Assembly: GCF_017833525.1 (NCBI RefSeq)
Contig: NZ_JAFICD010000001.1
Coordinates: 1,240,001 to 1,304,000, forward strand
Reading direction: 5' to 3'
Source of the DNA: Duganella sp. 1411
GTDB lineage: Bacteria > Pseudomonadota > Gammaproteobacteria > Burkholderiales > Burkholderiaceae_D
Length of the DNA: 64,000 nt
Shown here in pieces: positions 1-7,533 of this stretch; position 1 is the stretch's first letter, and every line of letters starts with the position of its first letter. The notes under the pieces are model-generated. The model was not told the DNA's origin, searched no databases, and worked only from the letters and a program-made list of their open reading frames with translations. The translations under genes and the position numbers were made by a program.

Positions 1-1414
1 CATGCACTCGCGCGACCTGGTGACGTGGACCCAGATCGGCAACGCGCTGGATCGTCCCGAGCAGGTCGACTTCACCGGCGTGCGCGGCTCGCAGGGCATC
101 TACGCGCCGGATATCTCGTTCCACGACGGGCGCTATTACATCATCACCACCTGTTCCAGCTGCCCCGGCGGCATGGGCAACTTCATCATCACGGCCGAGA
201 ATCCGGCCGGCCCCTGGTCCAAGCCGGTCACGGTGAAGGGCTTGAACGGCATCGACCCGTCGCTGTTCTGGGACGGCGACAAGGTCTACGTGGTCCACAA
301 CGACGCGCCAGAAGGCACGCCGCGCTACGACGGCCACCGCGCCATCTGGATCACGGAACTGGACCCGGCCACCTTGCAGCGCGTCGGCACGCGCCAGGTG
401 CTGATCGACGGCGGCGTCGAGCCGGCCAGGAATCCGATCTGGATCGAAGGCCCGCACCTGCTGAAAAAAGACGGCTATTACTATCTGATGTGCGCCGAGG
501 GCGGCACCGGTGACAACCACTCGGAAGTGATCCTGCGCTCGAAGGACGTGATGGGCCCATATGCTCCCGGCCCGGCCAACCCGATCCTCACGCAGCGCGA
601 CCTCGATCCGGCCCGCCCCAATCCGGTGACGACCGCCGGCCACGGCAAACTGGTGCAAACCCAGCGCGGCGACTGGTGGGCGGTGTTCCTGGCGACGCGC
701 CCCTACCCCGGCAATTTCTACAATATCGGGCGCGAGACCTTCCTGCTGCCGGTGACGTGGAAAGATGGCTGGCCGATGATCCTCGAACAGGGCAAGCCGG
801 TGCCGTACACGCTGGCCAAGCCGGATCTGCCGCGGCAGCCAACGCCGGCGCTGCCGATGAGCGGCGACTTCGCCTATGTCGACGAATTCAATGGGCCGCT
901 GTCGCCGGCCTGGATCGGCTTGCGCACGCCGCGCGTACGGCCGTACAGCATCGACAAGGGTCAACTGGTGCTGCAGTCGGGCCAGCCGCTGGGCAAGCTG
1001 GACGGCGTCCCGGGCTTCATCGGCAGGCGCCAGCAACACCATGACGCAACCGTCTCGACGCTGGTCGACTACCAGCCGGCGCGCGACGGCGACCGCGCCG
1101 GCCTGATCGCCATCCAGAACGACGCCAACCATCTGTTCCTGGGCGTAACGCGCATCGCCGGGCGCCGGATGGTTGCGCTAGTCAAAATCGAGAACGGCAA
1201 TGAAACGGTGCTCGGCTCCGCGCCGCTGGCGGCGGGCCGGGTCGAGCTGATCATGGAAATGCACGGCGGACGCTCGGCCTATAGCTACCGCGCCGGCGGC
1301 AAGGTCAACTCGCTCAAGACCGACGTCGACGTGACCTTCCTGTCCACGCAAAAAGCCAAGGGCTTCGTCGGCGTCGTCATCGGACCATACGTGCAGGCGG
1401 CCGACGGCGGCTAG
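1..1414 (+). CDS. Glycoside hydrolase family 43, 3' part (beta-xylosidase / arabinofuranosidase type)
   Basis: The reading frame is open from the window edge, and the ATG at base 2 (MHSRDLVTW) is an internal residue of the GH43 five-blade propeller, so the gene begins upstream. The segment GIDPSLF carries the pKa-modulating Asp and WIEGPHL the general-acid Glu; the nucleophile-side Asp of blade I lies outside the window. From about residue 290 a second beta-sandwich domain follows (YVDEFNGPLSPAWIGLRTP), as in two-domain GH43 exo-enzymes that release xylose or arabinose from oligosaccharides. A signal peptide cannot be judged. It ends shortly before a two-component pair on the same strand. Family call is firm; substrate is inferred. 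Confidence 0.9.
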   Translation, partial: MHSRDLVTWTQIGNALDRPEQVDFTGVRGSQGIYAPDISFHDGRYYIITTCSSCPGGMGNFIITAENPAGPWSKPVTVKGLNGIDPSLFWDGDKVYVVHNDAPEGTPRYDGHRAIWITELDPATLQRVGTRQVLIDGGVEPARNPIWIEGPHLLKKDGYYYLMCAEGGTGDNHSEVILRSKDVMGPYAPGPANPILTQRDLDPARPNPVTTAGHGKLVQTQRGDWWAVFLATRPYPGNFYNIGRETFLLPVTWKDGWPMILEQGKPVPYTLAKPDLPRQPTPALPMSGDFAYVDEFNGPLSPAWIGLRTPRVRPYSIDKGQLVLQSGQPLGKLDGVPGFIGRRQQHHDATVSTLVDYQPARDGDRAGLIAIQNDANHLFLGVTRIAGRRMVALVKIENGNETVLGSAPLAAGRVELIMEMHGGRSAYSYRAGGKVNSLKTDVDVTFLSTQKAKGFVGVVIGPYVQAADGG

Positions 1415-1488
1415 CGTCCCGGTTTTTTCCCGCGCCGCGCACGGCACATGCGATGTTGTATAGTTGCATTTTCCGTTCGTGGTTCCGT

Positions 1489-2187
1489 ATGCAGGAAAGC
1501 TTACTACTCATCGAAGACGACCTGGCGCTGGCCGCGCTGACGGCCGAGTTTCTGCGCGCCGAGGGCTACCAGGTGACCGTGGCCCACCGTGGCGAAGGCG
1601 TCGCCGCGCTGGTGCGCACGCTGCGGCCGGCGCTGATCGTGCTGGACGTGATGTTGCCGGGCATGGACGGATACGCCGTGTGCCGGCAGATCCGCGCCGG
1701 CTATTCCGGCCTGATCCTGATGCTGACCGCGCTCGACGAATCAGCCGAGCAGCTGACCGGCTTTGCCGCCGGCGCCGACGACTACGTGGTCAAGCCGGTC
1801 GATCCCCAGATACTGCTGGCGCGGCTGCGCGCCATGCTGCGCCGCCATCCGCAGGCGCAGGCGCCCCATGGCCTGCTGCGCTGCGGCGCGCTGGCCATCG
1901 ACCTGGCGACCCAGCGCGCCACGCTGGACGGCGCCCCGCTGCCCTTCTCCACCGCCGAATTCGAACTGCTGTCGATCTTCGTGCGCCACGCCGGCGTGCC
2001 GCTCGGGCGCGAGGTGCTGCTGCAAAACCTGCGCGGCCTCGAATACGACGGCCTCAATCGCTCGATCGACATGCGCGTCTCGCGCCTGCGCAAGAAGATG
2101 CAGGCGCTGAACTGCCCCGTCACGATCCAGACCATCACCGCGCAAGGCTATTTATTAGCCGCCACCGACGATGCGGACGCCGTTTAA
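1489..2187 (+). CDS. OmpR-family response regulator
   Basis: Receiver domain with LLIEDD acidic pocket, phospho-acceptor Asp at about residue 53 (LIVLDVMLPGMDGY) and the conserved Lys at about 102 (YVVKPVD), followed by a winged-helix trans_reg_C domain ending QTITAQGYLL. An in-frame ATG at 1453 would add 12 residues (MLYSCIFRSWFR) that do not belong to the receiver fold, so ATG 1489 is preferred. The 3' end overlaps the kinase start by 17 bases, so the two are translationally coupled partners. The inducing signal is unknown. Confidence 0.93.
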   Translation: MQESLLLIEDDLALAALTAEFLRAEGYQVTVAHRGEGVAALVRTLRPALIVLDVMLPGMDGYAVCRQIRAGYSGLILMLTALDESAEQLTGFAAGADDYVVKPVDPQILLARLRAMLRRHPQAQAPHGLLRCGALAIDLATQRATLDGAPLPFSTAEFELLSIFVRHAGVPLGREVLLQNLRGLEYDGLNRSIDMRVSRLRKKMQALNCPVTIQTITAQGYLLAATDDADAV

Positions 2188-3490
2188 GCCGGGCCGCCCG
2201 CTGCTGGTGGCGCTGTGCGCCTGCTGGGCGGCGCTGACCGTCTGGCTGCTGTGGCTATCGGCGCTGGGCGCGATCCATGTCAGCGAGTACAGCTTCCGGC
2301 GCCTGCTCAACGGCCCCGGCTACCTCGTGGCCGAGCGTTTGCGCGCGTTGCCGCCGCCCGAACGGGCGGCCGGTTTGCAGGTGCTGCAGCGGCACTTCCA
2401 GTTTCCGCTGTCGCTGGTGGCCCGCGCCGACGTCGAGCTGGCGCCGGAGGCGGACGTCATGCTGGCGCACGGCCAGGCGGTACAAGGCAGCACCGAGGAA
2501 ATCGCCTACTTCGCGCTGGACCAGCAAACGTTGATCCAGATGGGACCGATGTGGGGCAGCGCGGCCATCGAGGACGTGGCGCGCCAGCCGGTGTTCTGGC
2601 TGGCCGGCGCCGCCTGCTTCGCGCCGCCGCTGTTGCTGTCGCTGGCCGCGTGGCAGCGGCGGCGGCGCCGCGCGCGCTCGATGGCGGCGCTGATCGACAC
2701 CCTCGACCAGCTGCTGCGCGCGCCGGCGGCGGTGTTGCCGGCGGTCGAGGCGGAATGGCAGCCGATGGTGCGGGCGCTGCAGCACCACGCCAGCCAGATC
2801 GCCGCGATGGCCGAGCGCCACAAGGAGGTGTCGCAGGCGGTGTCGCACGAGTTGCGCACGCCGCTGGCGCGCATGCGTTTCGCGCTGGCCCTGCTCGGGC
2901 GCGGCGCCGACGAGGCGACCCGCGCGCGCCTGCACGAGCGGCTGCTGCGCGACGTCGGCGAGCTTGAGGCGCTGGTGCGCGCCAGCCTGGCCTTCGCCCG
3001 GCTGGCCGACGCGCCGGCGGTAGTGGGCAACGAGCGCATCGCCCTGCGCGCCTGGCTGGAGGAGGAACTGGCGGCGCTGGACGGCGGGCGCCGCGCCGTC
3101 ACGCTGGCGGTGGAGCTGGACGACGACGGGCTGTGGGGCGACCGGGCGCTGTTGCATCTGGTGCTGCGCAATCTGCTGGACAACGCCGCCCGCCACGCGC
3201 ACGGCCAGGTGTCGCTGACGGTGCGCGAGCACGCCCCGGGGCAGCTGGTGCTGGAGGTCGACGACGACGGTCCGGGCATCGCGCCGGAGGACCATGAGCG
3301 CATCTTCGAGCCGTTCGTGCGGCTTGGTGTGCACGATGGCGGCGAGGAAGGCCACGGCGGCAGCGTCGGTCTCGGCCTGGCGCTGGTGCGGCGCGCGCTG
3401 CACTGGCAGCAGGGCGAGGTGCGGGTCGGGCGCAGTCCCCTTGGCGGCGCCCGATTCAGCGTGACGCTACCGCGCCGCCGCGCCGGCTAA
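2171..3490 (+). CDS. Sensor histidine kinase, partner of the preceding regulator
   Basis: Inner-membrane kinase of 439 residues with a first membrane segment at about 9-29, a periplasmic part of about 105 residues and a second membrane segment at about 137-157. The HisKA box has His at about residue 226 (VSHELRTPLARM). The ATPase domain shows the N box (LRNLLDNAARHA), G1 box (DDDGPGIAPED) and G2 box (GGSVGLGLALV). It overlaps the response-regulator gene by 17 bases, which makes the pairing clear. It may regulate the upstream GH43 or the downstream GH8 gene, but nothing in the sequence proves this. Confidence 0.93.
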   Translation: MRTPFKPGRPLLVALCACWAALTVWLLWLSALGAIHVSEYSFRRLLNGPGYLVAERLRALPPPERAAGLQVLQRHFQFPLSLVARADVELAPEADVMLAHGQAVQGSTEEIAYFALDQQTLIQMGPMWGSAAIEDVARQPVFWLAGAACFAPPLLLSLAAWQRRRRRARSMAALIDTLDQLLRAPAAVLPAVEAEWQPMVRALQHHASQIAAMAERHKEVSQAVSHELRTPLARMRFALALLGRGADEATRARLHERLLRDVGELEALVRASLAFARLADAPAVVGNERIALRAWLEEELAALDGGRRAVTLAVELDDDGLWGDRALLHLVLRNLLDNAARHAHGQVSLTVREHAPGQLVLEVDDDGPGIAPEDHERIFEPFVRLGVHDGGEEGHGGSVGLGLALVRRALHWQQGEVRVGRSPLGGARFSVTLPRRRAG

Positions 3491-3520
3491 TAACGCCGCA
3501 CAATCACCTAACCACGTAAC

Positions 3521-3559
3521 CACGTAGGGCGGATTAGGCGGAACGCCGTAATCCGCCAT
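3521..3559 (+). repeat. REP-like palindromic repeat, copy 1
   Basis: A 39-base element that is identical, in inverted orientation, to 54667-54705. Each copy folds on itself: outer arms GGCGGATTA / TAATCCGCC, inner arms GGCG / CGCC around GAA, with one unpaired G. It lies just after the kinase stop codon and runs directly into a second perfect hairpin. Its intergenic position and structure suit a REP/BIME-type element. Confidence 0.8.
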
Positions 3560-3590
3560 GCATGCGTCATCGGCGACGCATGCATGGCGG
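3553..3590. repeat. Perfect 16-bp-arm hairpin between kinase and GH8 gene
   Basis: Arms CCGCCATGCATGCGTC (3553-3568) and GACGCATGCATGGCGG (3575-3590) are exact reverse complements around the loop ATCGGC. Neither side has a T-tract, so an ordinary intrinsic terminator is unlikely. Its left arm shares the last bases of the REP-like repeat, so it may be part of the same repeat family or act as a 3'-end stabiliser for the two-component transcript. The rest of the 3491-3686 gap shows only a GGAG ribosome site before the GH8 start. Confidence 0.75.
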
Positions 3591-3686
3591 GTCCGTTACA
3601 GCCTGTGACAACGCCCAAGCCCCGCCGCAACTAGACTGCCAGCAGCCGTCGCAAGCCCTGCGCCGGGTCCTTCTGGAGACCTTCCC

Positions 3687-5021
3687 ATGACTGTACGACC
3701 TTCCCTTCGCACCTCGCACCTCGCCCCCGCGCTGCTGGCGGCGCTGCTGACCGCTTGCGGCGGCGGCGCGTCCGACGCCAACGCCGACCGCACAGCCGCC
3801 ACGCTCACCGTGAAGGCCGCCACGCTAAAGGCGGTGGCCACGCCGCTGCCCTACACCGCCGGCACCATCCGCCCCAACCACGTCAGCGACGCCACCCTGG
3901 CGCAGCAACGGGTCGACTTCTACGCCCAGTGGAAGGCCCTGTACGTGGCGCAGGAATGCGGCAGCGGGCGCTACTTCGTCAAGGTCAACGCCGACGGCAA
4001 GGTGGTCGGCGGCGGCACGGCGGACGACACCATCACCGTGTCCGAGGCGCATGGCTACGGCATGCTGATCAGCGTGCTGATGGCCGACGAGGACAGCGAC
4101 GCCCGCACCGTGTTCGACGGCATGGTGCGCTACTTCCACGACCACCCGGCAAGCTCCGACGCCGGCCTGATGGCCTGGAACCAGGTCAAGGGTTGCGCCA
4201 ACGCCGGCGGCGACAAGCGCGGCCACGTCAGCGCCACCGACGGCGACCTCGATATCGCCTACGCGCTATTGCTGGCCGACCGCAAATGGGGCAGCGCCGG
4301 CACGATCAACTACAAGGCCGAGGCCCAGCGCGTGCTGAGCGCCATCATGAAGTACGAGGTGCACCCGAACGGCAAGCACCTGCTGGTGGGCGACTGGGCC
4401 CGCATCGACGAGGACCGCACCTACGAGCAGACCACGCGCACGTCCGACTTCATGCTGTCGCACCTGAAGGCGTTCGCGCTCGACAGCGGCGACGCGCGCT
4501 GGAACGCGGTGCGCGACCGCAGCTACGCCATCGTCGATCTAATACAGCGTAACTTCAGCAAGACCACCGGCCTGGTGCCGGACTTCGTCTACCGCCTCGA
4601 TGGCACGCCGGCGCCGGCCGCCGCCAACTTCTTCGAGGGCGAAAACGACGGCAATTATTCGTGGAACGCGTCGCGCTTCCCGTGGCGGGTGGCCATGGAT
4701 TACCTGCTGTACGGCGACAACCGCGCGCTGACCGCGCTCAAGCCGCTCAACAGCTGGGCGCGCACCGTCACCAAGAACGATCCGAGCCGCTTCGCCGCCG
4801 GTTACAAGCTCAATGGCAAGGTGTCGGAGGCCGACTATAACCAGCTGCCGTTCGTCTCCGCGCTGGGCGTATCGGCGATGGTCGACCCTAACAACCAGGC
4901 CTGGCTGAACGCCATCTGGAAGGACGTGCAGGGCCAGACGCTGAAGGACAACGACTACTACGGCAACACCCTCAAGATGCTGGGCATGATCAGCATGTCC
5001 GGCCGCTGGGCCAAGCCGTAA
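3687..5021 (+). CDS. Glycoside hydrolase family 8, secreted lipoprotein
   Basis: The 444-residue protein starts with a lipoprotein signal (ALLAALLTACGGGAS), so it is probably anchored in the outer membrane. GH8 features: catalytic-acid Glu in VSEAHGYGML, conserved Asp in DGDLDIAYALLLADRKWGS, and WNASRFPWRVAMDYLLYGD near the C-terminus. In the last motif Asn stands where GH8a enzymes such as BcsZ have the base Asp; this is the GH8b pattern, which includes chitosanases and licheninases. The neighbouring chitin locus makes chitosan a reasonable guess. A GGAG ribosome site lies 8 bases before ATG. It converges with gspK, whose stop is 12 bases away. Confidence 0.88.
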   Translation: MTVRPSLRTSHLAPALLAALLTACGGGASDANADRTAATLTVKAATLKAVATPLPYTAGTIRPNHVSDATLAQQRVDFYAQWKALYVAQECGSGRYFVKVNADGKVVGGGTADDTITVSEAHGYGMLISVLMADEDSDARTVFDGMVRYFHDHPASSDAGLMAWNQVKGCANAGGDKRGHVSATDGDLDIAYALLLADRKWGSAGTINYKAEAQRVLSAIMKYEVHPNGKHLLVGDWARIDEDRTYEQTTRTSDFMLSHLKAFALDSGDARWNAVRDRSYAIVDLIQRNFSKTTGLVPDFVYRLDGTPAPAAANFFEGENDGNYSWNASRFPWRVAMDYLLYGDNRALTALKPLNSWARTVTKNDPSRFAAGYKLNGKVSEADYNQLPFVSALGVSAMVDPNNQAWLNAIWKDVQGQTLKDNDYYGNTLKMLGMISMSGRWAKP

Positions 5022-5032
5022 GCAAGCCGCAG

Positions 5033-5965
5033 TTATAACTCGCGGGTCCACACCAGCCGTGTGGCGGCCTCGCTGCCGCGCGGCCGGTGCAGCAATGAGA
5101 CGGCATCCAGTTCGGCGCGCTCGAGACGGATGCTGCTCTCGACCACAAAGTAGTCGCTGCGCAGCCCGACGCGCACGTCCTTCAGCACCGTACCATCGGG
5201 CAGCGTGGCGGCCAGTTCGGCCATGCTGCGAAAGTGGGCCTGGCGGCGCCGCTCCGCCAGTTGGCGCGCCTGATCCAACGACAGGCGCGTGACCGCCGCC
5301 AGCAATTCCGGCGGCGCGGTGTCGAGGTTCAGATCTGCCGGCGCCGGCAGCAGGATCACGAAGTTGGCCAACGCCGCCAGCACTTGCGGCGTGTAACCGG
5401 GAACGCCGGACAGCTCGTCGACGCGCTTGAGCGCCAGCTGTCGCTTGGCCCCCTGCGCCCCTTGCTGGCCGTCGGCGACCGCCCGGGCGGCGCGCAACGC
5501 CAGCGCGGGATCGAGTTTAAGCTGCGTCAAAAGACGTTCGTAGACGCGGATCTCGGCGAGATTGAACGTCCCGCCGTCGGCCAGATTGGCGAGGTTGTAG
5601 CGCGACTGCGCGTCGATGATGCGGCTGGCGATGCCGGCGCGCGGCGCCACCTCCTCCGCCGCGTCGAGGTCGAGATAGCGATCCAGGTGGATCTCGGCCG
5701 GCTGGCTGTTCCACCAGCCGTCCAGCGTCGTCAGTTCCGGCGAGCGCTCGCTGTCGTCGCGCAGCACCTGCCGGCTCCAATCCAGTCCGGCACGGAGAAC
5801 CCAGCGCGTCTGCGCGTGCAGGCGCTGGTTTTCCAGCATGCGCACCTGCACCTGCTGGCGCCAGAACAGGCTGGCGATCGCGCTCACGGCCAGCGTGGAG
5901 ATCAACAGCGCGGTCACCATCGCGATGCCGCGCTGGCGTCGATACCCGCCGCCGCGCCGGCGCAT
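5033..5965 (-). CDS. gspK: Type II secretion minor pseudopilin GspK
   Basis: 310 residues beginning MRRRGGGYRRQRGIAMVTAL: a basic leader, a prepilin-peptidase site after Gly and a hydrophobic helix without Glu at +5, as usual for GspK. The body has the GspK-type segments SRYNLANLADGG and LDPALALRAARAVADGQQG and ends WTREL. ATG at 5965 shares one base with the TGA stop of gspJ (TGATG), so this start is preferred over longer in-frame options that only shadow gspJ. GspK caps the pseudopilus tip with GspI and GspJ. No other gsp gene is in the window, and it is the last gene of the run that begins with a TonB receptor and a chitinase. Confidence 0.88.
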   Translation of the reverse strand: MRRRGGGYRRQRGIAMVTALLISTLAVSAIASLFWRQQVQVRMLENQRLHAQTRWVLRAGLDWSRQVLRDDSERSPELTTLDGWWNSQPAEIHLDRYLDLDAAEEVAPRAGIASRIIDAQSRYNLANLADGGTFNLAEIRVYERLLTQLKLDPALALRAARAVADGQQGAQGAKRQLALKRVDELSGVPGYTPQVLAALANFVILLPAPADLNLDTAPPELLAAVTRLSLDQARQLAERRRQAHFRSMAELAATLPDGTVLKDVRVGLRSDYFVVESSIRLERAELDAVSLLHRPRGSEAATRLVWTREL

Positions 5966-6612
5966 CAGCCGCTTCCCAGCATGAACATGCGCACCAGCGG
6001 GCCGACGCCATCGGTCGGACGCAAGGTCACCTGCAGTCCAGCCGCCTCCATCGCCGGTGGCCGCACGACACGCCGCGTGCGCACACGCGGACCGGCCGGA
6101 GCCCCGGCGGCCGCTTGCCAGGTGCCGCCGCTCCAGGTCAGCAGGTCGAAGCCCGCCACGCCGGGATCGAGCGCCACGCTCGCCGGCGGCGCGACGCCCT
6201 GCACCGCCGCGCTCCACGCCGCGCGCAATTGATCGAGATCGCGCGTGGCCGGCGAGGTGCCGCGCAACAGGCGAACGCCGTCGCCGTGGTACACCACCAC
6301 CTGCATGCGGTCGGCGCCACCGTCGCCATCGACGCCGCGCAACAGCACCAGCCGGCCCGGCGCGGCCGACAATGTGGGTTGTCCATCGAACGCCGCGCGG
6401 CGCGCCAGTTGCGCGCAATCGGCTTCCAGCTGTGCAAAGGCCAGTTGATGGCCGCGCATCGATTCCAGCTGCGCGGCCAGCGCCACGCGCGAGGCCAGGA
6501 TGCCGTCCAGCGCGCGCCACCCCATCACGGTCATCAGCGACAGGATCAACATCGTCACCAACAGCTCGACCAGCGACATGCCGCGCTGCGGGCGGTGGCG
6601 CGGCGTTGTCAC
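5965..6612 (-). CDS. gspJ: Type II secretion minor pseudopilin GspJ
   Basis: A short basic leader ends RG, followed by MSLVELLVTMLILSLMTVMGWRALDG: the prepilin cleavage site with Glu at +5 and the hydrophobic N-terminal helix. The segment LAFAQLEADCAQLARR follows, as in GspJ. GTG at 6612 is chosen because it overlaps the previous stop as GTGA and has AGGGG 7 bases upstream; another GTG at 6636 has no usable ribosome site. GspJ joins GspK in the pseudopilus tip. It overlaps the SMP-30 gene, so translation is coupled to a metabolic gene rather than to other secretion genes. Confidence 0.87.
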   Translation of the reverse strand: MTTPRHRPQRGMSLVELLVTMLILSLMTVMGWRALDGILASRVALAAQLESMRGHQLAFAQLEADCAQLARRAAFDGQPTLSAAPGRLVLLRGVDGDGGADRMQVVVYHGDGVRLLRGTSPATRDLDQLRAAWSAAVQGVAPPASVALDPGVAGFDLLTWSGGTWQAAAGAPAGPRVRTRRVVRPPAMEAAGLQVTLRPTDGVGPLVRMFMLGSG

Positions 6613-7511
6613 TGGCGCCCCTGGATGCGGCGCCACTCCAGACCGGGGCGGTCGACGCGGAAGCGCAGCAGCCGCTGGTGCTCGACTTCGGTCACGTAGA
6701 TAGTGCGGCCATCCGACCCGCCGAAACAGAGGTTGCTGGGCCGCGCGCCCGGCAGGCGGATTTCGCGCAGCAGCGCGCCGTCCGGCGCCAGCTTGACCAC
6801 CGTGCCCTTGCCGAAGCGGCTGACGTACAGGTTGCCGTCGACGTCGACGCGCATGCCGTCCATGCCGAAATCCTCGAAACGGCGCAGCAACCGCTTGTTC
6901 GACAGCCCGCCGTCTGCCGCGATGGCGAAGGCCCAGATATTACGCTGCTCGCTCTCGTTGACATACAAGATGCGGCCGTCGGGACTGACCTCGATGCCGT
7001 TGGCGGTGCCCATGCCGTCGGCCGCCAGACTGACCTTGCCGCCACGGTCGATGCGCCATACGCGCCCGGTGTTGTGTTCCCAATCGGGATCGCTGGCATA
7101 CAGCACGCCGTCGGCGGTGATGGCCAGATCGTTGGGCTGGGTCATCCTCGCCTCGTGCGCGTACAGCTGAGGCGTGGAGGCGCCGGGCGCGATGCGGAAA
7201 ATATTATGGCCCACGTAGTCGGCCACATACAGCGCGCCTTCGCGGTCAAAGCGCATCCCGTTGGGCACCGAGGCGCCGGGCAGCAGCGCGAACTCGCGCG
7301 CCGCCCCTTCCGGCGTGACGATGCCGATGGCCTGCTGGCGGCCGAAATTGGCCGCGTAGACGTTACCCGCGACGTCCACCGCCGGCCCTTCTATGCCGGC
7401 GGTGAACCCTCGCTCCGCTGTCAGCGGCGTGGCCACGAACAAATCCTCCGCCGTCGACGGGACGCTCCAGCCCAATCCCGCCGACAGCAACAGCACCATC
7501 ATCGAACGCAT
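6609..7511 (-). CDS. SMP-30/gluconolactonase-like beta-propeller protein, secreted
   Basis: 300 residues with signal peptide MRSMMVLLLSAGLGWSVPSTAE. The six-bladed SMP-30/LRE fold is shown by repeated VPNGMRFDREGALYVADY-type blades. Candidate metal ligands are the Glu of IEGPAV and the Asn residues of QPNDLAI and TANGIEVS, with Asp in MRVDVDGN. Known relatives are calcium- or zinc-dependent lactonases; here the protein would act in the periplasm, perhaps on oxidised sugar lactones. A GAGGG ribosome site precedes the start, which is only 22 bases after the chitinase stop, suggesting cotranscription. The substrate is unknown. Confidence 0.85.
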   Translation of the reverse strand: MRSMMVLLLSAGLGWSVPSTAEDLFVATPLTAERGFTAGIEGPAVDVAGNVYAANFGRQQAIGIVTPEGAAREFALLPGASVPNGMRFDREGALYVADYVGHNIFRIAPGASTPQLYAHEARMTQPNDLAITADGVLYASDPDWEHNTGRVWRIDRGGKVSLAADGMGTANGIEVSPDGRILYVNESEQRNIWAFAIAADGGLSNKRLLRRFEDFGMDGMRVDVDGNLYVSRFGKGTVVKLAPDGALLREIRLPGARPSNLCFGGSDGRTIYVTEVEHQRLLRFRVDRPGLEWRRIQGRQ

Positions 7512-7533
7512 GGCATACCCTCGCGAAAAAACA

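Noticed and set aside
1395..1426. Possible terminator after the first GH43 gene (GACG...CGTC then TTTTTT)
   Set aside because: The stem is only 4 bp with a long loop, and the T-tract does not directly follow it.
5033..7511. Complete type II secretion operon
   Set aside because: Only gspJ and gspK are present; no ATPase, secretin or major pseudopilin gene is in the window.
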